From Pseudoalteromonas luteoviolacea NCIMB 1942 (lineage in GTDB: Bacteria; Pseudomonadota; Gammaproteobacteria; Enterobacterales; Alteromonadaceae): 64,000 bases of DNA. Numbering within the stretch: the first letter of the stretch is position 1; each line of letters opens with the position of its first letter. The notes under the pieces were generated by a model. That model did no database searches, was not told where the DNA came from, and saw only the letters and a program-made list of their open reading frames with translations. Both the position numbers and the translations under genes were made by a program. The stretch is from contig NZ_AUXT01000210.1 in the NCBI RefSeq assembly GCF_001625595.1, positions 25,357 through 89,356 on the forward strand, read 5' to 3'. Shown here one piece after another: positions 34,001 to 42,241 of this stretch.

Positions 34001-35639
34001 TCGTGCTGACTTGACCACGTATAAAGGTAACACCGACGGCGATGGACAAGTAAAAACCCTCATTGAAGGGGGGGTGATACCTGGGGCACTTGTTGTTGAA
34101 GCGTGTTACCTGCCAGATGATAAAATAGCAGAAGCGGCGTTGACCAATCAGTTTCCAACTTGCTGGCAATCTAAAATTACGCAATGTACAGCAGATCCAA
34201 CGCTAAAGTTTTGTGAGTTACCCGACGGTATCAATGGATTTGTTTTAATCTCAGGGGACGAGCAAGTGAACGCTGTATCGTCTGGTGTAATTCTGTCTTC
34301 AGGCGTACCAGATCAGGACAGCTTTGATGCTGCGCCTGAGAATGCAATTATAAACGCACAAAACTATGTAGGTGTGTTCACTAACATTAGCGTCTTTTTT
34401 GGTGATCAGTTTAATCAGTTAACAAGAGATGATCTAGTTGCCAATGTCCTTGCTGAGAGCGGCGTTGTAGGTAACATAGATGGCACTGGTGGTGCAGAAA
34501 CTTATCAATGTTTTGCAGAGCAAGGCGTGTGTAATGTGCAGTGGCGAGCGCAAGGCACACTCCCATTTACCGAAGATAAATGGGAAAACAAAATCAGTGA
34601 TGTTTGTGACACCTATCAAGGTCAGCCAGCTCCATGTATTGGAGATTTCCCAACTGAGGTTGACTTGCCAGGAGGCGGGACTCGAAAGGTGGTAAGAGGT
34701 GCGCGCGTTACGATTTTGGCAACAACTAAAGGTCAAGAGAACTTCCACGATAAGCCGTCGTCGGACACTGTAACAAGAACAAACGGTATATTTGATATCG
34801 GTGAATTCCAGCCGCTTAACGATGATTTGCCTGAGGCTTTTATTGATTTTAATGAAAATGGTGTTTTTGACGCTGTAGAGTGTGATGCAAGCAATGGCGT
34901 GGAAAATGATCCCTGTGAACCAACCCTGAGCAATGGTGGGCACAATGAATCGTTCCTTGATGCAAATAATAATGGCTTATATGATGGTGTACCCGCAGAT
35001 CCAACCACAGGCATATACAACGGATTGCTTTGCGGAGAAGCTGCTGAAGCCGCTGGACAGTGTAGCAAGGATTTAGTTGATATACGCAAGCAGTTTGAAA
35101 TTGTTGCATCAAGTGATGAAGTTTATGCGCGATTTGTTGTAAATAAATCACACTTTGTTGATGAGCCTGATGGTGTAAACACCGCGTGTACGAACCCTGT
35201 GGGACCTGTAGGTCCAGATAATGAAATCAAGACATTACCTGTGCGCGGGTTACTCGGGTTAGAAGCAACTGAAAGCTCTGACTATTGTGACATAAACGAA
35301 ATCGTACTAAGCGATTTTGATGGTGATGAGAATAATGAGACTGAATTAGTAACCGTCGAGATATACTACTCAGATATTTACGGAAATAGCTTACCCGTAG
35401 GCACAGAAATCAACATTACAACTGAGAATGGCCTGATTACTGTTCAAGAGTTAGTCGGCACAGTATACGCCAGTGGTGGCGTAGAGAGAGGCAAAGCTGT
35501 TGTAAGGGTGACGCCGGAAAACGCCGCAAATAACCTTACCGAAGGAAATTTGATTGTAACATTTACAATCCCTGATCCGTTAAATGATGGTGAAACTATT
35601 GTCAGGACAAAGACAATCACTATACGAGACAACGGTTAA
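31038..35639 (+). CDS. Giant Ig-repeat (Big_1-like) lipoprotein, 1533 residues
   Basis: The N-terminus MLSMRWFSTIFMIFLLTACGGGG is a lipoprotein signal with lipobox LTAC. Residues about 40-690 hold six or more bacterial Ig-like (invasin/intimin Big_1-type) domains. They recur with cores such as ATLTDNGQPIADKIITF, TNSNGQASFEV and linkers of the type AGDGGIQ or TGDGGLL. The later half is cysteine-rich and has Asp/Asn loops resembling calcium sites (DFNENGVFD, DANNNGLYDG, DFDGDENNE). It is probably an outer-membrane-anchored surface or adhesion protein; no partner gene shows its role. The start is the ATG at 31038 with AGGGAG eight bases upstream. A TTG at 31017 is rejected because it would place seven residues before the signal. 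Confidence 0.83.
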   Translation: MLSMRWFSTIFMIFLLTACGGGGSIEQDSSGDGSGNDTDDYALELSLESQSGTLELSVGNPIQVQAKVTKDGQILADKLVKFVGDEFSEFNGADSALTNSQGIAVVGIVANSNAGAGTIQASIDVNSETISKSIEYAAAGDGGIQIAVAMKDSSGNDINAQNPLSGELPATVMATLTDNGQPIADKIITFTFDELLNTSSNGKIVTNSNGQASFEVYATQQTGASEITAEYEGTTQTLSYESDGYEFFGLEVYELLIAGLNAQGQETSELSFNTPISIRASLTLNGKAVADAPLTFVVDKALLSSATNVLKTNNEGIVTVALLENNVSGTGNVIANYTIENGQELSRTFTFNSAGDGGLQMTLTVKDDAGEAIDINNKIDADKPGRVEITVTNNNTPVANGIVTVTNGGKAVTVPADGEVETQADGKAKLDLIATQETGLAEVTATFTDPTTNGTVSQNYIYHTSGDPSYTPSAFGLTISGKNTAGDETNELSGNSPLTIEATLLQNGLPFENQRIQFTVNSFGTLDPTSGSVLTDAVGVATIILRDNSVKGAGTITATFTSSAGEAVSRDFNFESTGDGGLLLVIDSIKDDSNNDINAGNQISRIKPGTVTATLTQDGAPVPNALVTFTVDNVATMNPESGRAETNALGQAQVGLLATTVSGVGQVYAEYESLRTNEVIFHSAGDAVVIDGNYSFDIRLLTGCNDGWDAVRNDPDNEIDPVEGGCTEVTSVDSSVIPELFIKLGKVTSDGKEIDNQIIEVVSDKGQVLPNSGKVLTDVNGIALLKLQPGDSDGAGTVTVLFDGETASENFTVGIQELYLQLTANLPASTTPGQTLPELDSGDSFIITAKVFTQSDFAESSLYTQPVDVGFSSICVSQQPTDPLATLDNPVRTQRGLASSTYRASGCKGNDTITASISAADPASYNFFVNDAPVQSLKYVSASNRFIGLPPATGSVAVTSEIIFELIDTDNRPLMQKQVEFRFADLTGRADLTTYKGNTDGDGQVKTLIEGGVIPGALVVEACYLPDDKIAEAALTNQFPTCWQSKITQCTADPTLKFCELPDGINGFVLISGDEQVNAVSSGVILSSGVPDQDSFDAAPENAIINAQNYVGVFTNISVFFGDQFNQLTRDDLVANVLAESGVVGNIDGTGGAETYQCFAEQGVCNVQWRAQGTLPFTEDKWENKISDVCDTYQGQPAPCIGDFPTEVDLPGGGTRKVVRGARVTILATTKGQENFHDKPSSDTVTRTNGIFDIGEFQPLNDDLPEAFIDFNENGVFDAVECDASNGVENDPCEPTLSNGGHNESFLDANNNGLYDGVPADPTTGIYNGLLCGEAAEAAGQCSKDLVDIRKQFEIVASSDEVYARFVVNKSHFVDEPDGVNTACTNPVGPVGPDNEIKTLPVRGLLGLEATESSDYCDINEIVLSDFDGDENNETELVTVEIYYSDIYGNSLPVGTEINITTENGLITVQELVGTVYASGGVERGKAVVRVTPENAANNLTEGNLIVTFTIPDPLNDGETIVRTKTITIRDNG

Positions 35640-35651
35640 GTTTGATAAATG

Positions 35652-35678
35652 AAAGGGCCTTTTTTAGGGCCCTTTTTT
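35652..35678 (+). terminator. Rho-independent terminator after the Ig-repeat lipoprotein gene
   Basis: AAAGGGCC (35652-35659) pairs with GGCCCTTT (35668-35675) and continues into TTTT. It lies 12 bases past the stop. The remaining 215 bases before topA show no further gene. Confidence 0.8.
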
Positions 35679-35894
35679 ATTAACGCTTGAATTTCCTCAC
35701 ATATCCGCTATATTCGCCTTTTTAACAAGTCCAGAGATACAGTTGAATAAATTTAGAGCAAAAATTGCTTAATTAATCGCTGTTCAGATAAAAGTTAGAA
35801 TGAAAAGCTTGTAACAATAGGTGTTTGTGGATATACCTATAAATAATAACGCCCAATAGGGCACAACAGACAGAATTAGTAAAAATAGGCAAAT

Positions 35895-38528
35895 ATGGGC
35901 AAATCGCTAGTAATCGTAGAGTCTCCCGCAAAGGCCAAAACTATTAATAAGTATTTGGGCAAAGACTACATTGTTAAATCCAGTGTAGGTCATGTTCGTG
36001 ATCTACCAACGTCAGGGGCAGGTAAAACCAAAGGTGTTGCAACCAAATCTCCGGCTGAAGTACGCAAAATGTCTCCTGAAGCAAAGGCGGCATACCGCAA
36101 ACAAAAAGACTACGCCAATTTAGTTGCAAGAATGGGTATCGACCCCGAAAAAGGGTGGGAACCACACTATGAGGTGTTACCAGGTAAAGAGAAAGTTGTT
36201 CAAGAGCTTACTAAGCTTGCGCAAGATGCTGACCACATCTATCTCGCAACCGATTTGGATAGAGAGGGGGAAGCGATTGCGTGGCACCTCGAAGAGATCA
36301 TTGGTGGCGATGCATCAAAGTACAAACGTGTAGTCTTTAACGAAATAACCAAAAATGCGATCACTCAAGCGTTTGAAGCACCGGGTCAATTAAATACAGA
36401 TATGGTGTATGCACAACAGGCTAGACGATTCCTAGACCGTGTTGTTGGCTTTATGGTATCACCACTGCTTTGGCAAAAAGTGGCAAGAGGCCTGTCTGCT
36501 GGACGAGTTCAGTCAGTTGCAGTAAGGCTTTTGGTAGAGCGTGAAAGAGAAATTAAAGCATTTATCCCAGAAGAGTTTTGGGACATTCACGCAGATACAA
36601 AACTAGCCACGACAGATGTCCGCTTTGCAGTGACCAAATTCCAAGGTCAAGCATTTAAGCCAGTAAATGAAGTACAGGCGTTAAAAGCAGTTTCAGAAAT
36701 TGAAAATGCCAGCTTGTCTGTTGTTAAAGTTGAAGAAAAACCAAGCAAGAGTAAGCCGAGTGCACCTTTCATCACATCGACAATGCAGCAAGCTGCAAGT
36801 ACGAGACTTGGCTATGGCGTAAAGAAAACTATGATGTTGGCTCAGCGACTATACGAAGCGGGTTACATCACATATATGCGTACAGACTCAACCAATCTAT
36901 CAAATGATGCCGTTGAGATGTGTAGAGACTACATCCAAGGTAACTTCGGAGATAAGTACCTTCCTAATGCACCAATTAAATACAGTGCAAAAGGCAATGC
37001 ACAGGAAGCACACGAGGCCATCAGACCTTCTGACGTTAATGTACTGTCAGGACATGTTGAAGGTGTCGATGCTGACGCTAAAAAGCTGTACGAGTTAATT
37101 TGGCGACAGTTTGTTGCATGTCAAATGACGCCAGCAGAATACGACTTGACCAACATTACTGTTGGTGCGAATGATTACACCTTAAAAGCACGTGGTCGTG
37201 TATTGCGCTTTGATGGTTGGACTAAAGTACAACCATCTGTACGTAAGAAGACTGAAGAAGAGCAAGCATTACCAGCTGTAACGGTTGGGGATAATGTCGA
37301 TTTAGTTAACCTAGATCCTAAGCAGCACTTTACTAAGCCACCAGCAAGGTACAGTGAAGCGAGTTTAGTCAAAGAGCTAGAAAAACGTGGCATCGGTCGT
37401 CCTTCTACATATGCTGCAATTATTTCAACCATTCAGGAGCGAGGCTACGTTAGAGTCGAAAATAGACGTTTCTTTGCTGAAAAAATGGGTGAAATTGTCA
37501 CCGATAGGCTTGTTGAAAACTTCAACGACCTTATGAACTTTGACTTTACTGCGAAGATGGAAGGTCGTTTGGATGATATCGCAGAAGGCGAGCGGGAGTG
37601 GACGCAAGTACTCGACAAATTTTATGCTGATTTTTCTGAGCAATTAGAACTTGCTGGAAAAGAAGAAGTCGAAGGTGGAATGCGTCAAAACGTAATGGTC
37701 GAGACTGACATCGACTGTACTACGTGTGGCAGAAAAATGGGTATCCGTACTGCGTCAACAGGTGTGTTCTTAGGCTGTACGGGTTACAGTTTACCGCCTA
37801 AAGAACGCTGTACAACAACAATGAACCTTATCTCGGGTGATGAGGCCATTGATAAGGATACAGAAGACGCAGAAACAGAAAGCTTGAGGCAGAAGAAGCG
37901 TTGTCCAAAATGCGAAACCGCTATGGACTCTTACTTAATCGATGAAACGCGTAAAATCCACGTATGTGGTAATAATCCAGCGTGTGACGGCTATATCGTT
38001 GAGCAAGGCACATTTAAAATAAAAGGATATGATGGTCCAGTTATTGATTGTGATAAGTGTGGTGCTGATATGCAGCTTAAGTCTGGCCGTTTTGGTAAAT
38101 ACTTTGGTTGTACTAATGAAGAGTGTAAGAATACGCGCAAGCTTCTTAAAAGTGGTGAACCAGCTCCACCGAAGGAAGATCCAGTACAGCTGCCTGAATT
38201 AGAGTGCGAAAAGTCTGATGCCCACTTTGTATTGAGAGATGGTGCGTCAGGTATTTTCTTGGCAGCGCACACATTTCCTAAATCTCGTGAGACGAGAGCG
38301 CCAAAAGTTGCTGAGTTGAAGCGATTTAGAGACCGTATTTCTCCGAAATTCTATTACTTAGCAGATGCGCCTGAAAAAGACAGCGATGGTAATCTGGCTG
38401 TTGTAAGATACTCGCGTAAAACCAAGTCGCAATATGTCATGACAGAAGTGGATGGCAAGGCGACGGGCTGGAAAGCGACATACGCTGAAGGCAAGTGGGT
38501 AGAAGAAGAAAAGAAACGCAAGAAATAA
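35895..38528 (+). CDS. topA: DNA topoisomerase I
   Basis: An 877-residue type IA topoisomerase that relaxes negative supercoils. The toprim domain starts MGKSLVIVESPAKAKTINK and contains ATDLDREGEAIAW (the acidic metal triad). The active-site tyrosine is in AGYITYMRTDSTNLS near residue 325. RPSTYAAIISTIQ is the hinge region. After residue 600 come three Cys4 zinc ribbons (CTTCGRKMG, CPKCETAMD, CDKCGADMQ) and a C-terminal basic domain ending KKRKK. Length and order match E. coli TopA. It has its own terminator downstream. Confidence 0.96.
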   Translation: MGKSLVIVESPAKAKTINKYLGKDYIVKSSVGHVRDLPTSGAGKTKGVATKSPAEVRKMSPEAKAAYRKQKDYANLVARMGIDPEKGWEPHYEVLPGKEKVVQELTKLAQDADHIYLATDLDREGEAIAWHLEEIIGGDASKYKRVVFNEITKNAITQAFEAPGQLNTDMVYAQQARRFLDRVVGFMVSPLLWQKVARGLSAGRVQSVAVRLLVEREREIKAFIPEEFWDIHADTKLATTDVRFAVTKFQGQAFKPVNEVQALKAVSEIENASLSVVKVEEKPSKSKPSAPFITSTMQQAASTRLGYGVKKTMMLAQRLYEAGYITYMRTDSTNLSNDAVEMCRDYIQGNFGDKYLPNAPIKYSAKGNAQEAHEAIRPSDVNVLSGHVEGVDADAKKLYELIWRQFVACQMTPAEYDLTNITVGANDYTLKARGRVLRFDGWTKVQPSVRKKTEEEQALPAVTVGDNVDLVNLDPKQHFTKPPARYSEASLVKELEKRGIGRPSTYAAIISTIQERGYVRVENRRFFAEKMGEIVTDRLVENFNDLMNFDFTAKMEGRLDDIAEGEREWTQVLDKFYADFSEQLELAGKEEVEGGMRQNVMVETDIDCTTCGRKMGIRTASTGVFLGCTGYSLPPKERCTTTMNLISGDEAIDKDTEDAETESLRQKKRCPKCETAMDSYLIDETRKIHVCGNNPACDGYIVEQGTFKIKGYDGPVIDCDKCGADMQLKSGRFGKYFGCTNEECKNTRKLLKSGEPAPPKEDPVQLPELECEKSDAHFVLRDGASGIFLAAHTFPKSRETRAPKVAELKRFRDRISPKFYYLADAPEKDSDGNLAVVRYSRKTKSQYVMTEVDGKATGWKATYAEGKWVEEEKKRKK

Positions 38529-38532
38529 AACC

Positions 38533-38558
38533 AAGGGCCAGCTAAAGCTGGCCTTTTT
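38533..38558 (+). terminator. Rho-independent terminator after topA
   Basis: GGCCAGC (38536-38542) pairs with GCTGGCC (38547-38553), extended by AAGG/CCTT-type pairs, and is followed by TTTTT. It lies 5 bases past the stop codon. Confidence 0.8.
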
Positions 38559-38697
38559 ACTTTTGTTAGTCAGGGTTACGCAGCAGTTTGCTTGCTGTCA
38601 TCGACGCCTTAGACAAACGTTGTTTAGCTAAAACTCCCTCTAAGTTACTTAATTCGCGATAAAAATAGCAGTGTACTGTACTTGGGTACGCTTGTTA

Positions 38698-38726
38698 TTG
38701 ACACGTAAAAGCTCGACCTCTATCCT
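38698..38726 (+). promoter_or_regulatory. Predicted sigma70 promoter of the S33 peptidase-natAB operon
   Basis: TTGACA (38698-38703), a 17-base spacer and TATCCT (38721-38726) fit the sigma70 consensus well. The 5' untranslated region would be about 80 bases. The stretch between the topA terminator and the ATG at 38814 holds no gene. Confidence 0.5.
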
Positions 38727-38813
38727 AACGCGCATTGTGTTAACTGATTAATACACTCATTTATCTACCGCTATCTAGTAGGTTTGCTGTAGATTTTATA
38801 AAGGAAACAATTA

Positions 38814-40310
38814 ATGAATAAGTACGGCAAACCGCTCATTAAGCTTATGCAGTCTTGCTTAATTCCTCTTGCCATAGCGTGTTCAGGCCTAGCGCACGCA
38901 CAACAAAATCAAAAAGTGCTTACACCTTGCTACGTTGACGGCCTAGAAGATAGGCTTATGTGTGGGGCGATAAGTCAGCCACTTTCAAAACAAGATGGCG
39001 AGGGGGTTATTGAAATTCACTTCGCGGTGATCCCGGCTATCAAAGAAACGAAACCAACAGAAGCTGTATTGGCTTTTGCTGGTGGGCCCGGACAATCTGC
39101 TATAGAAGTTGCCCCAATATTCGCGCGCAACTTACGTTATGCTCGTGAAAATAGGGATATTATTCTTGTAGATCAGAGGGGAACTGGTAAATCCAATCTA
39201 CTCCAGTGTGATACTGACAATTTAAAAGAGCAGTTTGCTTTCGATGATCAAGCTGTATCTTTATTTAAGTTAGCGAAAGAAGAAACGCAGGCTTGTATCA
39301 GTAAACTAAACGCCGATTTATCTCATTACACGACCGTAGCTGCTGCAAGTGACTTTGAGGCTGTACGTATTGCTTTAGGTTACGAAACGTTGCATTTATA
39401 TGGTGCATCTTATGGGACACGTATTGCCCAAGAATATATGCGCCAATTCCCAAATTCAGTTGCAACAGCTGTGCTTGACGGGGTAGTACCAATGCAGCAA
39501 AGTTTAGTTGCTATTGGCGAAGCCATTGACGATTCATTAGCAGCTTTGTTTAAGCGCTGTGCCGAAGATCATATTTGTAAAGCGCAGTACCCGGGTTTAG
39601 AAAGTAAGTACAATGCACTCACCTCTAAGCTGATAGAGAAACCTATTCAAGTTTCAGTCAGGCACCCTCGTACATTTGAATCAATTGATTTAGTGATTAC
39701 AGAGAGCAAGTTACGCGGCGCTATCCGGATGGCTCTGTATGGTCATACTACACGGACGCTTGTTCCACTAGTTATTGATGCCGCACACCGAGGCAACTAT
39801 GACCCCTTGGTTGGTTTACTTGGCAACGAAAACACATTTGGCTCGATTGCCATGGGTATGCATAGTGCAATTACTTGCGCAGAAGACTGGCCGAATATAA
39901 CAGGTGAAAACAGATTAAAATATAGAGCATCATATTTCGGTCGACTTATGATTGATTCTCTTGATGCAAGTTGCCCGCTATGGCAGATCAAACCGGTTAA
40001 TCCAGAATTCTATCAGCCGCTTAATACAAAAGTCCCGACGATGTTGCTATCGGGCGGTTTAGACCCTGCGACTCCGCCTAGTTGGGCGGAGTTAGCTATG
40101 GTGAATATGCAGAATGCCAAACACTTGATTGCACCAACAGCAACGCATGGTGTTGCTGCACAGACGTGCGCTAACAAGCTCATCGGTAAATTTATAGATA
40201 CACGCTCCTTTGAAAACCTAGATATAGAGTGTCTTGAAAAAGACAATACGAAACAGTATTTCATGAATATCAATGGACCTGTTACCAGTCAAGTTAGCGA
40301 GGAGCTGTAA
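38814..40310 (+). CDS. Secreted alpha/beta hydrolase, S33 peptidase family (TAP-like C-terminus)
   Basis: A 498-residue protein with a signal peptide (hydrophobic LIPLAIACSGLAHA, cleavage likely after AHA). The hydrolase fold has the oxyanion motif AGGPGQSA, DQRGTGKSN, the nucleophile elbow GASYGTR, an acid in GGLDPATPP and His in ATHGVA. The layout with a C-terminal TAP-like part matches tripeptidyl/prolyl aminopeptidases of family S33. It probably trims peptides in the periplasm. The ATG has AAGGAAA seven bases upstream. The stop overlaps the natA start by one base (TAATG), so it is co-expressed with an ABC exporter. Confidence 0.85.
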   Translation: MNKYGKPLIKLMQSCLIPLAIACSGLAHAQQNQKVLTPCYVDGLEDRLMCGAISQPLSKQDGEGVIEIHFAVIPAIKETKPTEAVLAFAGGPGQSAIEVAPIFARNLRYARENRDIILVDQRGTGKSNLLQCDTDNLKEQFAFDDQAVSLFKLAKEETQACISKLNADLSHYTTVAAASDFEAVRIALGYETLHLYGASYGTRIAQEYMRQFPNSVATAVLDGVVPMQQSLVAIGEAIDDSLAALFKRCAEDHICKAQYPGLESKYNALTSKLIEKPIQVSVRHPRTFESIDLVITESKLRGAIRMALYGHTTRTLVPLVIDAAHRGNYDPLVGLLGNENTFGSIAMGMHSAITCAEDWPNITGENRLKYRASYFGRLMIDSLDASCPLWQIKPVNPEFYQPLNTKVPTMLLSGGLDPATPPSWAELAMVNMQNAKHLIAPTATHGVAAQTCANKLIGKFIDTRSFENLDIECLEKDNTKQYFMNINGPVTSQVSEEL

Positions 40311-41044
40311 TGATAGAGGTTACTGAACTTAAGAAAAAAATCGGTAATGTAGAAGCCTTGAATGGCCTAAGTTTTCGGGCTGAAAATGGTAAAATTACAG
40401 GCCTGCTAGGGCCAAATGGTGCGGGGAAAACAACCTGCTTACGAACAGTATTTGGATTGTTGCAAGCCGACAGCGGCGTAGCCTCTATCGATGATGTGAA
40501 TGTAGCAAAAGAGCCTATGCTGGCAAAACAACAGTTGGGTCTATTTCCAGATCCTTGCGGTTTGTATGAGCGATTGACTCCAAGAGAATATATTCAATTT
40601 TTTGCTGAATTGAGTGGAATGAGTAAACACGAGGCCAAATCAGCAACACAAACAGTGCTCGATAAGTTACAAATGAATGATATTGCTGACCGAAAGTGTC
40701 AAGGGTTTTCTCAGGGGCAAAGAATGAAAACGGCACTCGCGCAAGCCATTGTTCACAAACCAACCAATATCATCTTGGATGAACCTACACGTGGCCTTGA
40801 TGTAATGAGTACGCGGATCTTAAGAGAGCTTTTGTTAATTCTCAAAGAGCAGGGACACTGCGTTCTGTTCTCCAGCCATGTGATGCAAGAAGTTGCAGCA
40901 CTATGTGACCATGTTGTGGTTATGGTAAAGGGCAAGGTTGTAGCGCAAGGTTCACCTCAGGAGCTCTGCGTAAAAACTCAAAAAGAAACGCTGGAAGAAG
41001 CATTTATTTCACTGATAGGTTCTGATGAGGGATTGGCTGCATGA
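40310..41044 (+). CDS. ABC transporter ATP-binding protein (NatA-like)
   Basis: A 244-residue single ABC domain. Walker A is GPNGAGKTTC, the signature is FSQGQRMKTALAQA, Walker B is IILDEPTRGLDV and the switch is VLFSSHVMQE. It matches NatA/CcmA-type ATPases that drive the two-gene NatAB sodium exporters and similar export systems. It overlaps the peptidase gene by one base and the permease gene by four, so the three form one translational unit. The transported substrate is unknown. Confidence 0.88.
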   Translation: MIEVTELKKKIGNVEALNGLSFRAENGKITGLLGPNGAGKTTCLRTVFGLLQADSGVASIDDVNVAKEPMLAKQQLGLFPDPCGLYERLTPREYIQFFAELSGMSKHEAKSATQTVLDKLQMNDIADRKCQGFSQGQRMKTALAQAIVHKPTNIILDEPTRGLDVMSTRILRELLLILKEQGHCVLFSSHVMQEVAALCDHVVVMVKGKVVAQGSPQELCVKTQKETLEEAFISLIGSDEGLAA

Positions 41045-42177
41045 TGAACTTGGTTAAAGTCCTTTATAAAAAGGAAATGCTGGATGCAAGCCGCGATAAG
41101 CGTTCGGTTATGGCTGGCCTGTATTACGCCATTGGAGCACCGATTGTTATGTGTTTACTGTTTACAGTGTTATTAAAGCAGTTAAGCTCACCGGAGGCGC
41201 TAGAGATCACCATCGAAAACGCAGATTCGGCTCCTAATCTTGTTCGTTATCTGGAAGGGCATGACATAAGTCATGGTGAATCTAGTAGCGTAAAAGCGAT
41301 TACTTTGATTATCAGCGAAAAATACCTGCGCAATATGTCGCAGGGAAAAAGTGCAGAAGTGACTATAGTTGCAGATAAATCAGATAACAAATTGATCAAG
41401 TCAGTACGAAGATTAGAAGGTGTACTTGCAAGATATAACTCAGAAGTTGCCGGTTTACGCTTAATTTCCCGAGGGATAGATCCAAACATTATGCGAGCCG
41501 TAACTGTGCAAACGCAAGATCAGGCAACGCCTGACTCAAAAGGCGGAATGTTTTTAGGTATAGCGACGCTGTCCATTATTATTGCACTGTTTTATTCTGC
41601 GATGAATTTAGCTATTGACACCAGTGCTGGGGAAAGAGAGCGTAACTCACTAGCTTTATTGCTTAGCCACCCGTTGAGCAGCACTCAAATAGTGCTGGCT
41701 AAAGTAGCTGCTATTGCAAGTTACTCTATGATTGGGTTGGTGTTGGTTTTGGTTGTATCAAAATTTGCCTATGGCATGGTACCTTGGGAGCAGCTTGGAT
41801 TTAGTATTAATATTGACGTCATGTTTATCTTATTTTGCACGCTGTTGGGACTACCCATTGCACTAATGTCGGCAAGCTTACTGGTATTTGTGTCATTCAT
41901 GGCAAAGTCCTTTAAAGAAGCGCAATCATATGTTGCGTTTGTGCTATTTGTTCCGATTGGCTTGAGCATGATGACAACGTATGACATTGGTACTGATTAC
42001 GTTCAGTGGATCCCGATTGCCGCACAACAGTACGCGATGATTGAAGTCATTAAAGGCAACGAGCTACCTATATTGCAGGTCTTACTGTCTTCATTCAGTA
42101 CACTGGGTCTTTTTGCTATTTTTGCAGCTTTGAGTAGCAGAATGCTAAAAAGTGAAAAGGTAGTCTTTGGGCTTTAA
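41041..42177 (+). CDS. ABC transporter permease (NatB-like, ABC-2 type)
   Basis: A 378-residue permease. One membrane segment lies near residue 30. A large extracytoplasmic domain (about 50-165) follows, then five or more membrane segments from 175 on. The stretch AMNLAIDTSAGERERNSLALLLSHPLSS is typical of NatB/ABC-2 permeases. It pairs with the ATPase just upstream. In Bacillus NatAB exports sodium; calling it a sodium exporter here would be inference. It ends 12 bases before a hairpin shared with the convergent GGDEF gene. Confidence 0.85.
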   Translation: MMNLVKVLYKKEMLDASRDKRSVMAGLYYAIGAPIVMCLLFTVLLKQLSSPEALEITIENADSAPNLVRYLEGHDISHGESSSVKAITLIISEKYLRNMSQGKSAEVTIVADKSDNKLIKSVRRLEGVLARYNSEVAGLRLISRGIDPNIMRAVTVQTQDQATPDSKGGMFLGIATLSIIIALFYSAMNLAIDTSAGERERNSLALLLSHPLSSTQIVLAKVAAIASYSMIGLVLVLVVSKFAYGMVPWEQLGFSINIDVMFILFCTLLGLPIALMSASLLVFVSFMAKSFKEAQSYVAFVLFVPIGLSMMTTYDIGTDYVQWIPIAAQQYAMIEVIKGNELPILQVLLSSFSTLGLFAIFAALSSRMLKSEKVVFGL

Positions 42178-42189
42178 TATTTATTACTT

Positions 42190-42219
42190 GAGCCAACCAA
42201 GTTAAGGCTTGGTTGGCTC
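42190..42219. terminator. Strong hairpin between convergent natB-like and GGDEF genes
   Basis: GAGCCAACCAAG (42190-42201) pairs perfectly with CTTGGTTGGCTC (42208-42219) over TTAAGG. It has no T run on either side, so it may be a bidirectional or Rho-assisted terminator. Confidence 0.55.
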
Positions 42220-42241
42220 ACGAATACCGCTGAACTAAGTC

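Noticed and set aside
33536..34063. Minus-strand frame of 175 codons inside the Ig-repeat lipoprotein gene
   Set aside because: Antisense shadow of a repetitive coding region, with no ribosome site or domain.
34434..34943. Minus-strand frame of 169 codons inside the same lipoprotein gene
   Set aside because: Antisense shadow; the sense frame shows clear coding features (cysteines and Asp/Asn loops) throughout.
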